From: Arcticibacter sp041902385
GTDB lineage: Bacteria > Bacteroidota > Bacteroidia > Sphingobacteriales > Sphingobacteriaceae
Assembly (NCBI RefSeq): GCF_041902385.1
Contig: NZ_CP169244.1
Location: 248,001-312,000, forward strand
Reading direction: 5' to 3'
DNA: 64,000 nt
Shown here piece after piece: positions 50,332 through 59,482 of this stretch. Under the pieces are notes generated by a model that had not been told where the DNA came from, searched no databases, and saw only the letters and a list, made by a program, of their open reading frames with translations. A program made the position numbers and the translations under genes. The first letter of the stretch is position 1. The number at the start of each line of letters is the position of its first letter.

Positions 50332-51483
50332 ATGAGACCTCATATCCTCCTTTCCATTGTGCTCTCCCTCTTTTGCAGCAGGATGGCGGCACAGACAACC
50401 GGCGATAATAATGCCGAGAAGCTACTCGACCTGATGCAAACCCAGCGTTATAAAGAAGCATCGCAACTGATTGAAACAGAATATCCGAAGCCTCTGTCCG
50501 ACAAACTTCTCCTGCGCCTTGCATATTGCTACTATATGGCCGGGAACCTGCCGGAAGCAGAAAAACATTATACTGTCCTTTATGAAAAAGACACTGCGAA
50601 TGTCTCGCTGCTCAGCAGTCTGGCAAATCTGCAGCTAAAGAGGGGAAACTACAAGGCAGCTATGGGCTACCTGAGCAAGAGTTTGAAAGCCGACAGCACG
50701 AACTTTTCGACCTGGAAGCAGCTGGGGCAGATCGGACAAATTGTAGAGGACAGTCTCACCGCCCGCTATCTCGAAAGAGCAAACTCATTGAACAGGGAGG
50801 ATCCGGATGTTGCATATGATCTCAGCACAATTTATACTACCAGGCGGAAGTATGCCGAGGCTGGAGTGGTGCTGGCTAACGCACTTCAGGCAGACTCGAG
50901 CAACATGATGCTGCTCAGAGCGAAGGCGAAGCTTGCATATGCCATGGACGAATGGCAGGAACTGATCAGGGTATGCGCTTCACTGGCAAAGCTGGGAGAC
51001 GAGTCGGTCGGATTAAGCAGCTGGCTGGGCGAAGCCTACTATCAGACCAAACAATACAAAAAGTGCATTGAAACCTTTGCCGTTCTTGAAGAGAAAGGAC
51101 TTGAAAAGGAAAGCGCCCTTTACTTTACGGCCAAGAGCTATAAAAACCTGCGGGACCAGAATAATGCCATCAGGTATTTCAGGAAGACGATCGCTGCCTC
51201 CATGTCGCCCAATGTGGGCAACTACTTCACGGAAATTGGCGACTCCCAGGAAAAGCTGCAGCAATCACGCAATGCCTTGAAATCGTATCAGAAGAGCCTG
51301 GACTACGACGAGAGCTCTTTCACCTATTACCTTATTGCCAATTTGTATGATCAGAAGATAAAAGACCGCACAAAGGCTGCCCTGTACTATAGAAAGTTCC
51401 TGAAAACTGCTACCCGCACTACGCCGGGAAACAATGCATACGTTGAATATGCAAAATTGCGACTGGGCGAAATCAGTAAGTGA
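50332..51483 (+). CDS. TPR-repeat protein, secreted or periplasmic
   Basis: A 383-residue protein with a signal peptide (MRPHILLSIVLSLFCSRMAAQ, cut after AQ) and about eight tetratricopeptide units. Clear units include RLAYCYYMAGNLPEAEKHY, ANLQLKRGNYKAAMGYLSKS, LSTIYTTRRKYAEAGVVLAN and YFTEIGDSQEKLQQSRNALK, with the usual W/LG-Y-A-F/A-P spacing. TPRs mediate protein contacts; no catalytic domain is present. It is convergent with the riboflavin synthase gene, with one base between stops. It could serve as an outer-membrane assembly or secretion partner, but nothing nearby says which. Confidence 0.87.
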   Translation: MRPHILLSIVLSLFCSRMAAQTTGDNNAEKLLDLMQTQRYKEASQLIETEYPKPLSDKLLLRLAYCYYMAGNLPEAEKHYTVLYEKDTANVSLLSSLANLQLKRGNYKAAMGYLSKSLKADSTNFSTWKQLGQIGQIVEDSLTARYLERANSLNREDPDVAYDLSTIYTTRRKYAEAGVVLANALQADSSNMMLLRAKAKLAYAMDEWQELIRVCASLAKLGDESVGLSSWLGEAYYQTKQYKKCIETFAVLEEKGLEKESALYFTAKSYKNLRDQNNAIRYFRKTIAASMSPNVGNYFTEIGDSQEKLQQSRNALKSYQKSLDYDESSFTYYLIANLYDQKIKDRTKAALYYRKFLKTATRTTPGNNAYVEYAKLRLGEISK

Positions 51484-51484
51484 T

Positions 51485-52069
51485 CTATTTGCCCAGCAGA
51501 CGGGCAACGTATTTACCAATGATGTCGAACTCAAGGTTCACGACGGTCCCCTCTTTGATGGTCTTAAAGTTGGTGTGTTCGTGCGTATAGGGAATAATAG
51601 CCACGGAGAAGCGGTCTTCCTGTGAATCAACGACCGTGAGGCTCACTCCGTTAACAGTGATGGAGCCCTTCTCCACCGTAACGTTCCCTTTGGAGGCGTC
51701 GTAGGAGAAGGTGTAAAGCCAGCTCCCGTCCATCTCCTGCACGGCAGTACATTGAGCCGTCTGATCAACGTGTCCCTGAACAATATGGCCGTCGAGGCGA
51801 CCGTTCAGCTGCATACAGCGCTCAAGGTTAATCAGGCTGCCCACTTCAAGCTGCCCGAGACTGGATTTGCTAAGCGTCTCTTCAATAGCAGTGACGGTGT
51901 GGCTGTTTTCGTTCAGAGCAACAACGGTAAGACATACTCCATTGTGGGCGACGGACTGGTCGATCTTCAACTCTCCTGCAATTCCGGAGGAGACGGTAAT
52001 ATGCAGGTTGCCGCCTTCGTGACGCAGCGCCGTTACTTCACCCAGAGTCTCAATAATTCCTGTAAACAT
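51485..52069 (-). CDS. ribE: Riboflavin synthase, alpha subunit
   Basis: A 194-residue enzyme that dismutates two 6,7-dimethyl-8-ribityllumazines to riboflavin. It has the two lumazine-binding barrels expected: MFTGIIETLGEV at residue 1 and MQLNGRLDGHIVQGHVD in the second half, with VAHNGVCLTVV and TVNGVSLTVVD as matching motifs of each barrel. The length is normal. No FMN riboswitch is seen upstream and no other rib genes are adjacent. It is divergent from rpoN. Confidence 0.94.
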   Translation of the reverse strand: MFTGIIETLGEVTALRHEGGNLHITVSSGIAGELKIDQSVAHNGVCLTVVALNENSHTVTAIEETLSKSSLGQLEVGSLINLERCMQLNGRLDGHIVQGHVDQTAQCTAVQEMDGSWLYTFSYDASKGNVTVEKGSITVNGVSLTVVDSQEDRFSVAIIPYTHEHTNFKTIKEGTVVNLEFDIIGKYVARLLGK

Positions 52070-52201
52070 GCTGCGAATTTACACAATTTCTGTCGCCGGA
52101 GTAAGTTTCGGAAGGTAGCCAAAACCTAGCGATACAAATTGTGTTACATGATTGTTAAGAGTTAAAAAAGGGGAAAATTCCGCCATATAGATTATAATCC
52201 G

Positions 52202-52209
52202 TAATTTTG
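52202..52209 (+). promoter_or_regulatory. -7 element (TAATTTTG) before rpoN
   Basis: TAATTTTG is an exact TAnnTTTG match ending 11 bases before the rpoN ATG (52221), so the transcript would be nearly leaderless. No TTTG is seen at the expected -33 distance. Confidence 0.5.
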
Positions 52210-52220
52210 GCATAACATTT

Positions 52221-53696
52221 ATGTTAAAACAGAACCTACAACAAAAGTTACTTCAAAAACTGTCTCCTCAGCAGATTCAGTTCATTAAGCTATTGCAAGT
52301 TCCTACCGTGTCGCTCGATGCGAGAATCAAAGAAGAGCTCGAGGAGAATCCGGCATTGGAGGACCTGAGTCTGGCCAACATGAACGAGCCGCTTGAGCAG
52401 TATCCGGATAAGGATCCTGACGAAAGCAACTATGAAAATGAAGAGGGAGGCGAAAATACCGATGAGTTTAACATAGACGATTATCTGCAGGAGGATAATG
52501 TCAATGATTACGGATCGAAGTATGACCAGAATGGCGACGACGAGGAAGACCGCAAAGAAATTCCTTTTGCTGTTCAGAGTTCTTTTTACGAAAACCTGCA
52601 GCAGCAGCTTGACCTCATCCCCTTATCAGATAAAGATTTCCAGATCGGGCAGCAGATCATTGGAAGTTTAGACGATGACGGATACCTCAGGCGATCTATC
52701 ACCTCTTTGATCGACGACCTTGCTTTCTCTCAAAACGTGTTTGCAGAGGAAGAAGAGGTTGAAGAAATGCTGAAAGTGATTCAGGGATTTGAGCCGGCAG
52801 GAGTAGGAGCGCGCGACCTGCAGGAATGTCTTTTGATCCAGCTGCGCAAGAAAGATGCTTCGAACCCGGTGATACAGAAAGCCATCAGGATTGTTGAACA
52901 TTACCTGGAGGAGTTCACCCGCAAGCATTACGATAAGCTGGAAAGGGTGTTAGGCGTCACATCGGAAGAACTCAGAGATGCGGTGAACGAGATCCTGAAG
53001 CTGAATCCGAAGCCGGGGGACTCGAGTGAAGTGAGCACAAAGCAAATGCAGGTGATTCCTGACTTTCACATCGCCAATAACGACGGAGTACTCGTCTTGA
53101 CTCTGAACGCGCAAAACGCGCCTGAACTGCGCGTAAGCCGCTCTTACCAGGAAATGTTTGAGCACTACGACAAGGCCTCGCAGAAGGATAAAAAACTCAA
53201 GGAGGCGGTTCAGTTCGTCAAGCAAAAGCTTGACTCGGCCAAGTGGTTCATCGACGCCATCAAACAGAGGCAGCAGACGCTTTTGAAGACAATGAATGCG
53301 ATCATGCACTACCAGTACGACTACTTTCTGACAGGCGATGAGCGCAACCTGCGTCCCATGATCCTGAAGGACATTGCCGACAAGATCGGGATGGACATCT
53401 CGACGGTATCACGTGTGGCGAACTCAAAGTATGTGCAAACGGAATTCGGAACCTTTTTACTCAAGTCGTTCTTTTCTGAAGCGATCCAGACGGAAAGCGG
53501 CGAGGAAGTTTCGAACAAGGAGGTGAAGAAGATATTAGAAGAGTGCATCGGCAAGGAAGATAAACGGCATCCGTTAGCCGATGAAAAGCTTGCCGAGATC
53601 CTCAAGGAAAAAGGCTATAATATTGCCCGCAGAACGGTAGCAAAATACCGGGAAGCAATGAATATACCGGTAGCAAGGCTCCGGAAAGAACTTTAA
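52221..53696 (+). CDS. rpoN: RNA polymerase sigma-54 factor
   Basis: A 491-residue sigma-54. Region I is glutamine- and leucine-rich (QNLQQKLLQKLSPQQIQFIKLLQ), and an acidic region II follows (residues about 55-115). The core-binding domain, the HTH (ISTVSRVANSKYVQTEFG) and the C-terminal RpoN box ARRTVAKYRE, which reads the -24 element, are intact. It needs AAA+ activators, none of which is encoded in the window. In Bacteroidota it is linked to carbon and nitrogen metabolism, and here it stands as a single gene with its own terminator. Confidence 0.95.
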   Translation: MLKQNLQQKLLQKLSPQQIQFIKLLQVPTVSLDARIKEELEENPALEDLSLANMNEPLEQYPDKDPDESNYENEEGGENTDEFNIDDYLQEDNVNDYGSKYDQNGDDEEDRKEIPFAVQSSFYENLQQQLDLIPLSDKDFQIGQQIIGSLDDDGYLRRSITSLIDDLAFSQNVFAEEEEVEEMLKVIQGFEPAGVGARDLQECLLIQLRKKDASNPVIQKAIRIVEHYLEEFTRKHYDKLERVLGVTSEELRDAVNEILKLNPKPGDSSEVSTKQMQVIPDFHIANNDGVLVLTLNAQNAPELRVSRSYQEMFEHYDKASQKDKKLKEAVQFVKQKLDSAKWFIDAIKQRQQTLLKTMNAIMHYQYDYFLTGDERNLRPMILKDIADKIGMDISTVSRVANSKYVQTEFGTFLLKSFFSEAIQTESGEEVSNKEVKKILEECIGKEDKRHPLADEKLAEILKEKGYNIARRTVAKYREAMNIPVARLRKEL

Positions 53697-53739
53697 GAGG
53701 GCTGATCGCCTTAGCAAATAGTGAATATTTAAAGTAATG

Positions 53740-53772
53740 GAGAGCTCCTGCGTAAATGCCGCACGAGCTCTC
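53740..53772 (+). terminator. Hairpin terminator after rpoN
   Basis: GAGAGCTC (53740-53747) pairs with GAGCTCTC (53765-53772), with an inner TGCG/CGCA stem, followed by TTGCTTTGG. The T run is weak. It lies about 45 bases past the stop. The further 225 bases to the collagen-like gene are AT-rich, with only a weak -7-like TAACTTTA at 53943. Confidence 0.6.
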
Positions 53773-54021
53773 TTGCTTTGGTAAGCTTGTTATGCGTCAC
53801 TGCATCTCCTTAGTGCATAAACGCAATTTCATAAATTCAAGAACGTCAAGCATCCTTTCTAGCTGATACCGACTAATTGGATTCAGTTACACTCCCTGAG
53901 CGTAGAAAACAATATCAGTCTAATCTACAGCCTTTTAACAAATAACTTTAAAAAGCTATCGCACTTCTGTAACCATAAACCTTCCATTCCCGTAGAAATG
54001 CGAAATAAATCACAAATATTA

Positions 54022-55056
54022 ATGAAAACTTATCTACGTTTTAGGACCAGTGCCTTGATCTGTGCAGTGGCAGCTATTAGTTTTTCTTCTTGCCAAAAAG
54101 GCGACACGGGAGAGCAAGGCCCAAAGGGTGAACAGGGGGTTCAGGGACAAACTGGGTCACAGGGAATCCAAGGTGTGGCAGGACTAAATGGAAAGACAAT
54201 TCTTTCCGGAACAACCGCTCCTGATGCTGCGGTAGGAACGATCGGCGACTTTTTCCTGAATCTACAAGCTTCAGAGCTTTACGGGCCTAAGACTGATAAG
54301 GGCTGGGGCCCATCAATCAGTATCAAAGGCATGAATGGAACGAACGGCACCGACGGTAAAGACGGGGTTAATGGTCAAAATGGGACAGATGGCAAAAATG
54401 GCATCGACGGTAAAAACGGTTCTCAACTACTAAGCGGTTTTAGTGTACCAGAAGCAACTTTAGGAGTTGAAGGAGATTACTACATCGACAAGCAAACAGC
54501 CGACATGTATGGACCAAAAACTTCCTCGGGTTGGGGTACTCCTGTAAATTTCGCAGGAGCAGCGGCCAAAGGAGTACAAGCGTACATCATAAAAGGCCGT
54601 AAGTTCAATAACGTAACTTTCGATGGCAACTATACCCAATTAGCGTATGTATCCGGCGCTATCAGCCTAGGGGACAAGTTCATGAATTTAGGAGATGAAA
54701 GTATCGCTTTCTTTTATATCAGGGCTTCCAATTACCCTAATGCGCAATGGCATGCCGTCGACGAGGATTTTGACAACCTTGGACCGTTTGGACCTCGGAG
54801 GATGATTTTAGTTGGTAACACAGATGGGAGTAGCGATCCAGATCACCCCGCTCTTCATCTTGATCAATACTACAGAACGAATGACGTTATTACTCTGGCA
54901 GGTCTCTCATATTATTTAAGTGCCGATCAACTTAGCCGGGGGATAGACGTTCGAATTGTCCTTCTTAATGCATCCTCGGTTCAGTTACTAGAAACTGCTA
55001 AAGTTGATATCAAGGACTTCGCTGCGGTTCAGAGAGCATTGAATATCACCAAATAA
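54022..55056 (+). CDS. Collagen-like repeat lipoprotein
   Basis: A 344-residue surface or periplasmic lipoprotein. The signal peptide ends in a lipobox (ISFSSCQKG). Collagen-type G-x-y triplets follow (GDTGEQGPKGEQGVQGQ...), and a second triplet run (GTNGTDGKDGVNGQNGTDGK) comes at about 105-130. Between and after the runs stands a roughly 45-residue module twice: LSGTTAPDAAVGTIGDFF...LYGPKTDKGWG and LSGFSVPEATLGVEGDYY...MYGPKTSSGWG. The last 150 residues form an unrecognised beta-rich domain. The frame opens at 53998, but the ATG at 54022 starts the signal peptide. Lower GC than neighbours hints at transfer. Confidence 0.85.
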   Translation: MKTYLRFRTSALICAVAAISFSSCQKGDTGEQGPKGEQGVQGQTGSQGIQGVAGLNGKTILSGTTAPDAAVGTIGDFFLNLQASELYGPKTDKGWGPSISIKGMNGTNGTDGKDGVNGQNGTDGKNGIDGKNGSQLLSGFSVPEATLGVEGDYYIDKQTADMYGPKTSSGWGTPVNFAGAAAKGVQAYIIKGRKFNNVTFDGNYTQLAYVSGAISLGDKFMNLGDESIAFFYIRASNYPNAQWHAVDEDFDNLGPFGPRRMILVGNTDGSSDPDHPALHLDQYYRTNDVITLAGLSYYLSADQLSRGIDVRIVLLNASSVQLLETAKVDIKDFAAVQRALNITK

Positions 55057-55149
55057 GATCAGAAAAAATGCGTCCATGAACTTATTCTTTCTGATCTTAT
55101 AAAAGAATCTCATTAATTCATGGCGTTCCTGAGGTTCCCTTCAGGATAT

Positions 55150-55192
55150 AAAAAGAGGCCGTATCATTGACGAAATGATCGGCCTCTTTTTT
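55150..55192. terminator. Strong bidirectional terminator after the collagen-like gene
   Basis: AAAAAGAGGCCG (55150-55161) pairs with CGGCCTCTTTTTT (55180-55192), and the stem continues inward through ATCAT/ATGAT. A runs on the left and T runs on the right allow termination both ways. A second inverted repeat, AAGATCAGAAA/TTTCTGATCTT (55055-55098), overlaps the stop codon but lacks a T tail. Confidence 0.85.
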
Positions 55193-55289
55193 ATTCCATG
55201 AACTTTTCAGCTTTCTTAAGATTATTGATCGGGCGGATGGTAATATGGCGTGCAGGTATCAGCTCATACAGGCTGGGCGGGAGCGCCAT
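55191..55289 (-). pseudogene. Possible C-terminal gene remnant (32 codons)
   Basis: A minus-strand frame reads MALPPSLYELIPARHITIRP and then INNLKKAEKFME before a stop at the base of the bidirectional terminator. The composition is that of a real protein end, and a terminator in the right place supports this. An in-frame stop lies two codons upstream of its ATG, so any larger gene is lost. I do not recognise the parent. The remaining part of the 428-base gap (to 55439) shows nothing else. Confidence 0.35.
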
Positions 55290-55439
55290 GAGCTAGTCCT
55301 GCTGAAGGGCTTGAAAACAGGTTTTCTCACTGCATATTCGACTACCTCTATGACTTAAATAAAAGAAATCAGAATATTAATACAAATAAAGACCATTCAA
55401 ATCGCCTTTATTCAGATCTGTAAATTCCTGAATATAAAA

Positions 55440-55471
55440 CGAGGGTGACCATGATTTACGATACACCCTCG
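55440..55471 (-). terminator. Terminator of the maltodextrin operon
   Basis: CGAGGGTG (55440-55447) pairs with CACCCTCG (55464-55471). On the minus strand it is followed by TTTTATATT. It lies 13 bases past the stop of the last gene of the operon. Confidence 0.75.
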
Positions 55472-55484
55472 TTACAGGGATGTC

Positions 55485-58085
55485 CTAATGCTGTAGCGGA
55501 CTGCTGCTGAAAAGATGAAACTCACCAGGCGCGAGAGTAGATCGATATGCCCCGCCTGAAACAGTTATGCTCTGCCCTGAAAAGTAATCGGTCCAGTCTC
55601 CTCCTTGCGGGAATGTGATGCTTGCTGATTGTGGAGAAACATCAAAATTACCTACCACCACTACATTCTGACCGGCGCTCTTCAATACGATGTACTTAAT
55701 AGCCGAGTTCACTGAATACTGGAAATCCGTACTGGCGAACACGGCGTTGTTCTTTTTCAGTTTGATCAGCATCGAATAGACGCTATACAGGTGTCTGCGT
55801 TGAGTATTGCTGTAATAGTTCCAGAGGATAGGCTTCTCCCCTGTCCGTCCGTTCTCATTAATTGACTTATCATAGCCCAGCTCTCCGAACTGCCAGATCA
55901 TTTTAGGACCGGGGATGGAGAAAAAGAAGGCTGCTGCCAGCTCCTGACGCTTAAGTGCGGTAGCCAGGTCTTTCACATTATAGCTGCCACTGGAATTACC
56001 GTAACTCAGGTTTTTGAACATAAGCCGTTCCTCATCATGGCTTTCCATATAGGTCACCAGATTATCGGCCTTATTGAATCCGTGCGTGCCATAGAAGGCG
56101 CGCGACAGGTCTGAGTTCTGCACATAGCCCATGGTACCTTCATTGAAATTATGATTGAGGTTGTTCCAGAGCATCATACCTTCGGCAGCCAGCTCTTGCT
56201 CTTCCTGGTCGGCCGCGAAATGCTCAAGTATGACATAGAGTCCGGGGTCCACCGACCTGATGTACTGATTATACTCTTTCCAGATGGCTACGCGACTGGC
56301 ATCGTAGGCACTCCATGCGTTCACATTGGCGTCGGACGTGCCTGTATTCTTCTGCGTAAATCCTTTGGAAAGATCAAAACGAAATCCGTCAACCTTGTAT
56401 TCCTCTGCCCAGAAGCGCAGCACGTTCTTCACGAAGCGCTTGGTAGCCGCACTTTCATGATTAAAGTCGTGCCCCACATTATAGGGGTGTTTGGCCTCGG
56501 CATTGAACCAGGGGCTCCCGGAAGACGGCTTTCCAGCTGCCTGATCGAAATACAACTGCACCATGGGCGACTGGCCGAAGGAGTGGTTCAGCACCATGTC
56601 CATGATGACGGCTATTCCCTTTGCATGGCATCCGTCGATCACTTCCTGCAACGCGCGTTTGGTGCCATAATATTTATCGGGAGCGAAGTAAAATGAAGGA
56701 TTATAGCCCCAGCTGGAATTCCCTTCAAACTCCGTAACCGGAAGCAGCTCAATAGCGTTCACTCCCAGCCGCGACAAGTAGTTGAGGGTATCGCGCAGCG
56801 TGTTGTAGTTGTGAGCGGCGAGGAAATCGCGCAGATGGAGCTCATAGATCACCAGGTCTTTTTTCTGCGGCCGCTCAAAGCTGCCTGATTTCCACTGATA
56901 GGGGGCTGCGTTGGCCTGCATGACACTGACTATACCGGTGGTCTTACCTGTAGGGTAAGCCTTTAGTGAGGGATAGGTACCTGCCGGAACAGAAGGGTCG
57001 TTCTGAGGGTCGAGCACCTTCTCGCAATAAGGATCCGCTACCCGGATGGTTCCGTCTACCCAGTACTGGTAGGCATATTCCCTTGCAGGATCCAGATTGT
57101 CGATCTGCACCCACCATGTTCCGTCTGCGGCACGTTTCATAAAGGCACCGGACTCCGCCTTCCAGTCGTTAAAATCGCCCAGCACATAGGCGAACTTCTT
57201 TCCGGGAGCATAGAGCGCGAAAATGGCTGAACGTCCGCCGTTAGTGAACGTTACGCCTTCCCTCGCCCCTGCAGGAAGCGGAGCCTCCTGAACGGCCTGA
57301 TTCACCACGAAGGAGTACACAGCTTCAGCGGTAGAGCCGCCGCCGCTTGCAGTCACTTTAATCTCCTGAGCGCCCGCACCAGTGACGCTTACTTTCCCCG
57401 AGACCGAAGTAGCTGATTTAGCCGTAGCGAACGAATTGCCGTTATAGGACAGGCTGAGGTCTGCGGCTGAGGAGGCCACTGCCGTGACATAGACCTCCTG
57501 ACCTATGCTCTGTACCTGCACTGCCGGCACGGGGATATAGCACGGCTCAAACTCAGGCGAAACGAAGCGCACCTGCAGCTTGCCCGATGCGGCAACAGGC
57601 ATATAAATGTCGGAGTTGTCCTTATTCCTCGCGACCCGGCTGCCGTCGGCATTTCGGAATAGCATGGCTATATAGAGGATCTTCTCGCCTGACGGTACAT
57701 TGAAAAAGGCGGAGGGATTGAACGATATCCGATACTTGTCGGCACCAAGCGACGTCATTTTAGAAACCGGATCCGGCTGGCTGAACGAGGGACTCTTCAC
57801 ATATTTCCAATCGGACGGCCCTGCGCTCTTGTCGGTAATAACACCCGCATAGAGGTAAACATCGCCGGCGAATCCTTTCAGCGCTTCGTTGCCTTTTGAG
57901 GCATCAAAGGTGATGGCGATGTTCTCACCCGCCGAAGGAAAATAGGGCGACCAGGTTAAGAGGCCGGCCACGGTATCTGATGACGGGTCTGGTCCCGGAG
58001 TTCCTGTGTCATCGTCCGAATTATGCTTCCTGCAAGACATAACAAGCAAGAAGGGCAGCAGCAACAATAACGCGCTTCTTTTCAT
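55485..58085 (-). CDS. Multidomain GH13 alpha-amylase-family lipoprotein
   Basis: An 866-residue lipoprotein (lipobox LLVMSCRKH). Residues about 40-190 form a starch-binding-type beta domain (SPYFPSAGENIAITFDASKG), then an Ig-like part and a CBM48-like module (FVLGDFNDWKAESG-type, about 290-370). The GH13 barrel follows: region I DMVLNHSF, region II GFRFDLSKG (nucleophile Asp), region III ILEHFA (acid Glu), and region IV ESHDEERL, where NHD is replaced by SHD. A C-terminal beta domain closes it. It probably acts on starch or pullulan-like chains at the cell surface. It is the last gene of the maltodextrin operon. Confidence 0.9.
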   Translation of the reverse strand: MKRSALLLLLPFLLVMSCRKHNSDDDTGTPGPDPSSDTVAGLLTWSPYFPSAGENIAITFDASKGNEALKGFAGDVYLYAGVITDKSAGPSDWKYVKSPSFSQPDPVSKMTSLGADKYRISFNPSAFFNVPSGEKILYIAMLFRNADGSRVARNKDNSDIYMPVAASGKLQVRFVSPEFEPCYIPVPAVQVQSIGQEVYVTAVASSAADLSLSYNGNSFATAKSATSVSGKVSVTGAGAQEIKVTASGGGSTAEAVYSFVVNQAVQEAPLPAGAREGVTFTNGGRSAIFALYAPGKKFAYVLGDFNDWKAESGAFMKRAADGTWWVQIDNLDPAREYAYQYWVDGTIRVADPYCEKVLDPQNDPSVPAGTYPSLKAYPTGKTTGIVSVMQANAAPYQWKSGSFERPQKKDLVIYELHLRDFLAAHNYNTLRDTLNYLSRLGVNAIELLPVTEFEGNSSWGYNPSFYFAPDKYYGTKRALQEVIDGCHAKGIAVIMDMVLNHSFGQSPMVQLYFDQAAGKPSSGSPWFNAEAKHPYNVGHDFNHESAATKRFVKNVLRFWAEEYKVDGFRFDLSKGFTQKNTGTSDANVNAWSAYDASRVAIWKEYNQYIRSVDPGLYVILEHFAADQEEQELAAEGMMLWNNLNHNFNEGTMGYVQNSDLSRAFYGTHGFNKADNLVTYMESHDEERLMFKNLSYGNSSGSYNVKDLATALKRQELAAAFFFSIPGPKMIWQFGELGYDKSINENGRTGEKPILWNYYSNTQRRHLYSVYSMLIKLKKNNAVFASTDFQYSVNSAIKYIVLKSAGQNVVVVGNFDVSPQSASITFPQGGDWTDYFSGQSITVSGGAYRSTLAPGEFHLFSSSPLQH

Positions 58086-58122
58086 ACGATAGTTATAATT
58101 GGTTAATAAAAGCAGGCAGTCG

Positions 58123-59460
58123 CTACTGCTTGCTGTCTTTTACATAAAGCACGGAGAGAGCCCCGAGCAGCATGAGTACCCCTGCCATAACGATGGAGAA
58201 GATAGCCTGCCCATGGAAGAGCTGCTTCACGATCATTCCTCCGAAAAATCCGTTGACGATCTGTGGGAAGGTGATAAAGAAGTTGAAGATGCCCATATAA
58301 ACACCCATTTTCCTTGCAGGAATGGAGCCCGACAGAATGGCGTAGGGCATGGCGAGGATACTTCCCCAGGCAAGGCCAATACCGATCATGGAGAAGATGA
58401 GCAGCTTAGGGTCCTGGATGAAATAAATGGAGAGCAACCCGATTCCGCCGGCGGTAAGGGAAAATGCATGGGCTATTTTGCGGCTTGTTTTCCTGGCTAT
58501 TGCCGGAAGCATGAGCGCATAGATGGCTGAAACCCCGTTGTATATTCCAAAAAGAAGACTTACCCAGTTGGCGGCATCAGCAAAAGCAACGGAGGAGGTG
58601 TCGCCCGGCGCCACTTTATACACGTGTTCGGCTACCGCAGGAGTGGTGAATACCCACATGGAGAACAGAGCGAACCAGGAGAAGAACTGAACGAGACCGA
58701 GCTGCCGCATGGTGAGGGGCATTTTGGAGAAATCGGTAAAGATGCTCAGGATCCCTTTCTGCTCGTCTGCCTCCTCATCTTCCGGGTAAAACTTCGCCCG
58801 CTCTTCCGGCGAATACTCCTTGGTGGAGACGACTGTCCATAGTAAGGCTGCGGCCAGCACAAACGCCCCTACATAGAAGGAATAGATCACGTTATCAGGA
58901 ACATGGCCCGGGGCTGCCGTTTTAGACACCCCAAGGTACTCAGAGAAAATATAGGGGAGCCATGACCCTAAGACGGCGCCTGCCCCAATGAGGAAGGTCT
59001 GAACGGAGAAACCTACACTACGCTGGCTGTCAGGAAGATTATCGGCTACCAGAGCCCGGAAGGGCTCCATGGCAACATTAAAGGAGGCATCCATGATCAT
59101 GAGCATGCCGGCGCCTACCAGAATGGGCGGAAGCAGGTAAGCCAGCACAGCAGAATTGGGCATGAAGATGAGCGCAAGGGCGGCCAGAAGTGCTCCGGTA
59201 AGGAAGTATGGCCTTCTGCGGCCAAACCTGTTCCAGGTACGATCGCTATAGTGGCCGATGATGGGCTGCACGATCATGCCCGTGATAGGGGCAGCGAGCC
59301 AAAAAAGCGACAGATGCTCTACATCTGCACCAAAAGTCTGAAGTATGCGGGAGGCGTTGCCGTTCTGAAGGGCGAATCCGAACTGAATGCCAAAAAACCC
59401 GAAACTCATGTTCCATATCTGCCAGAACGAAAGCCGTGGCTTCTCTACAGGAATGTTCAT
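58123..59460 (-). CDS. MFS sugar transporter (SLC45/GPH-like, probably maltose)
   Basis: A 445-residue inner-membrane carrier with 12 predicted helices. The N-terminal WNMSFGFFGIQFGFALQNGN is typical of bacterial maltose/maltodextrin MFS proteins linked to GH65 genes, and GHYSDRTWNRFGRRRPYFL is the loop 2-3 motif. It is encoded between two amylase genes, so it likely imports maltose or short maltodextrins by proton symport. Spacing is 22 bases to the upstream amylase and 37 bases to the downstream one, consistent with one operon. Confidence 0.9.
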   Translation of the reverse strand: MNIPVEKPRLSFWQIWNMSFGFFGIQFGFALQNGNASRILQTFGADVEHLSLFWLAAPITGMIVQPIIGHYSDRTWNRFGRRRPYFLTGALLAALALIFMPNSAVLAYLLPPILVGAGMLMIMDASFNVAMEPFRALVADNLPDSQRSVGFSVQTFLIGAGAVLGSWLPYIFSEYLGVSKTAAPGHVPDNVIYSFYVGAFVLAAALLWTVVSTKEYSPEERAKFYPEDEEADEQKGILSIFTDFSKMPLTMRQLGLVQFFSWFALFSMWVFTTPAVAEHVYKVAPGDTSSVAFADAANWVSLLFGIYNGVSAIYALMLPAIARKTSRKIAHAFSLTAGGIGLLSIYFIQDPKLLIFSMIGIGLAWGSILAMPYAILSGSIPARKMGVYMGIFNFFITFPQIVNGFFGGMIVKQLFHGQAIFSIVMAGVLMLLGALSVLYVKDSKQ

Positions 59461-59482
59461 ATATGGTTAATTTACGTGTACT

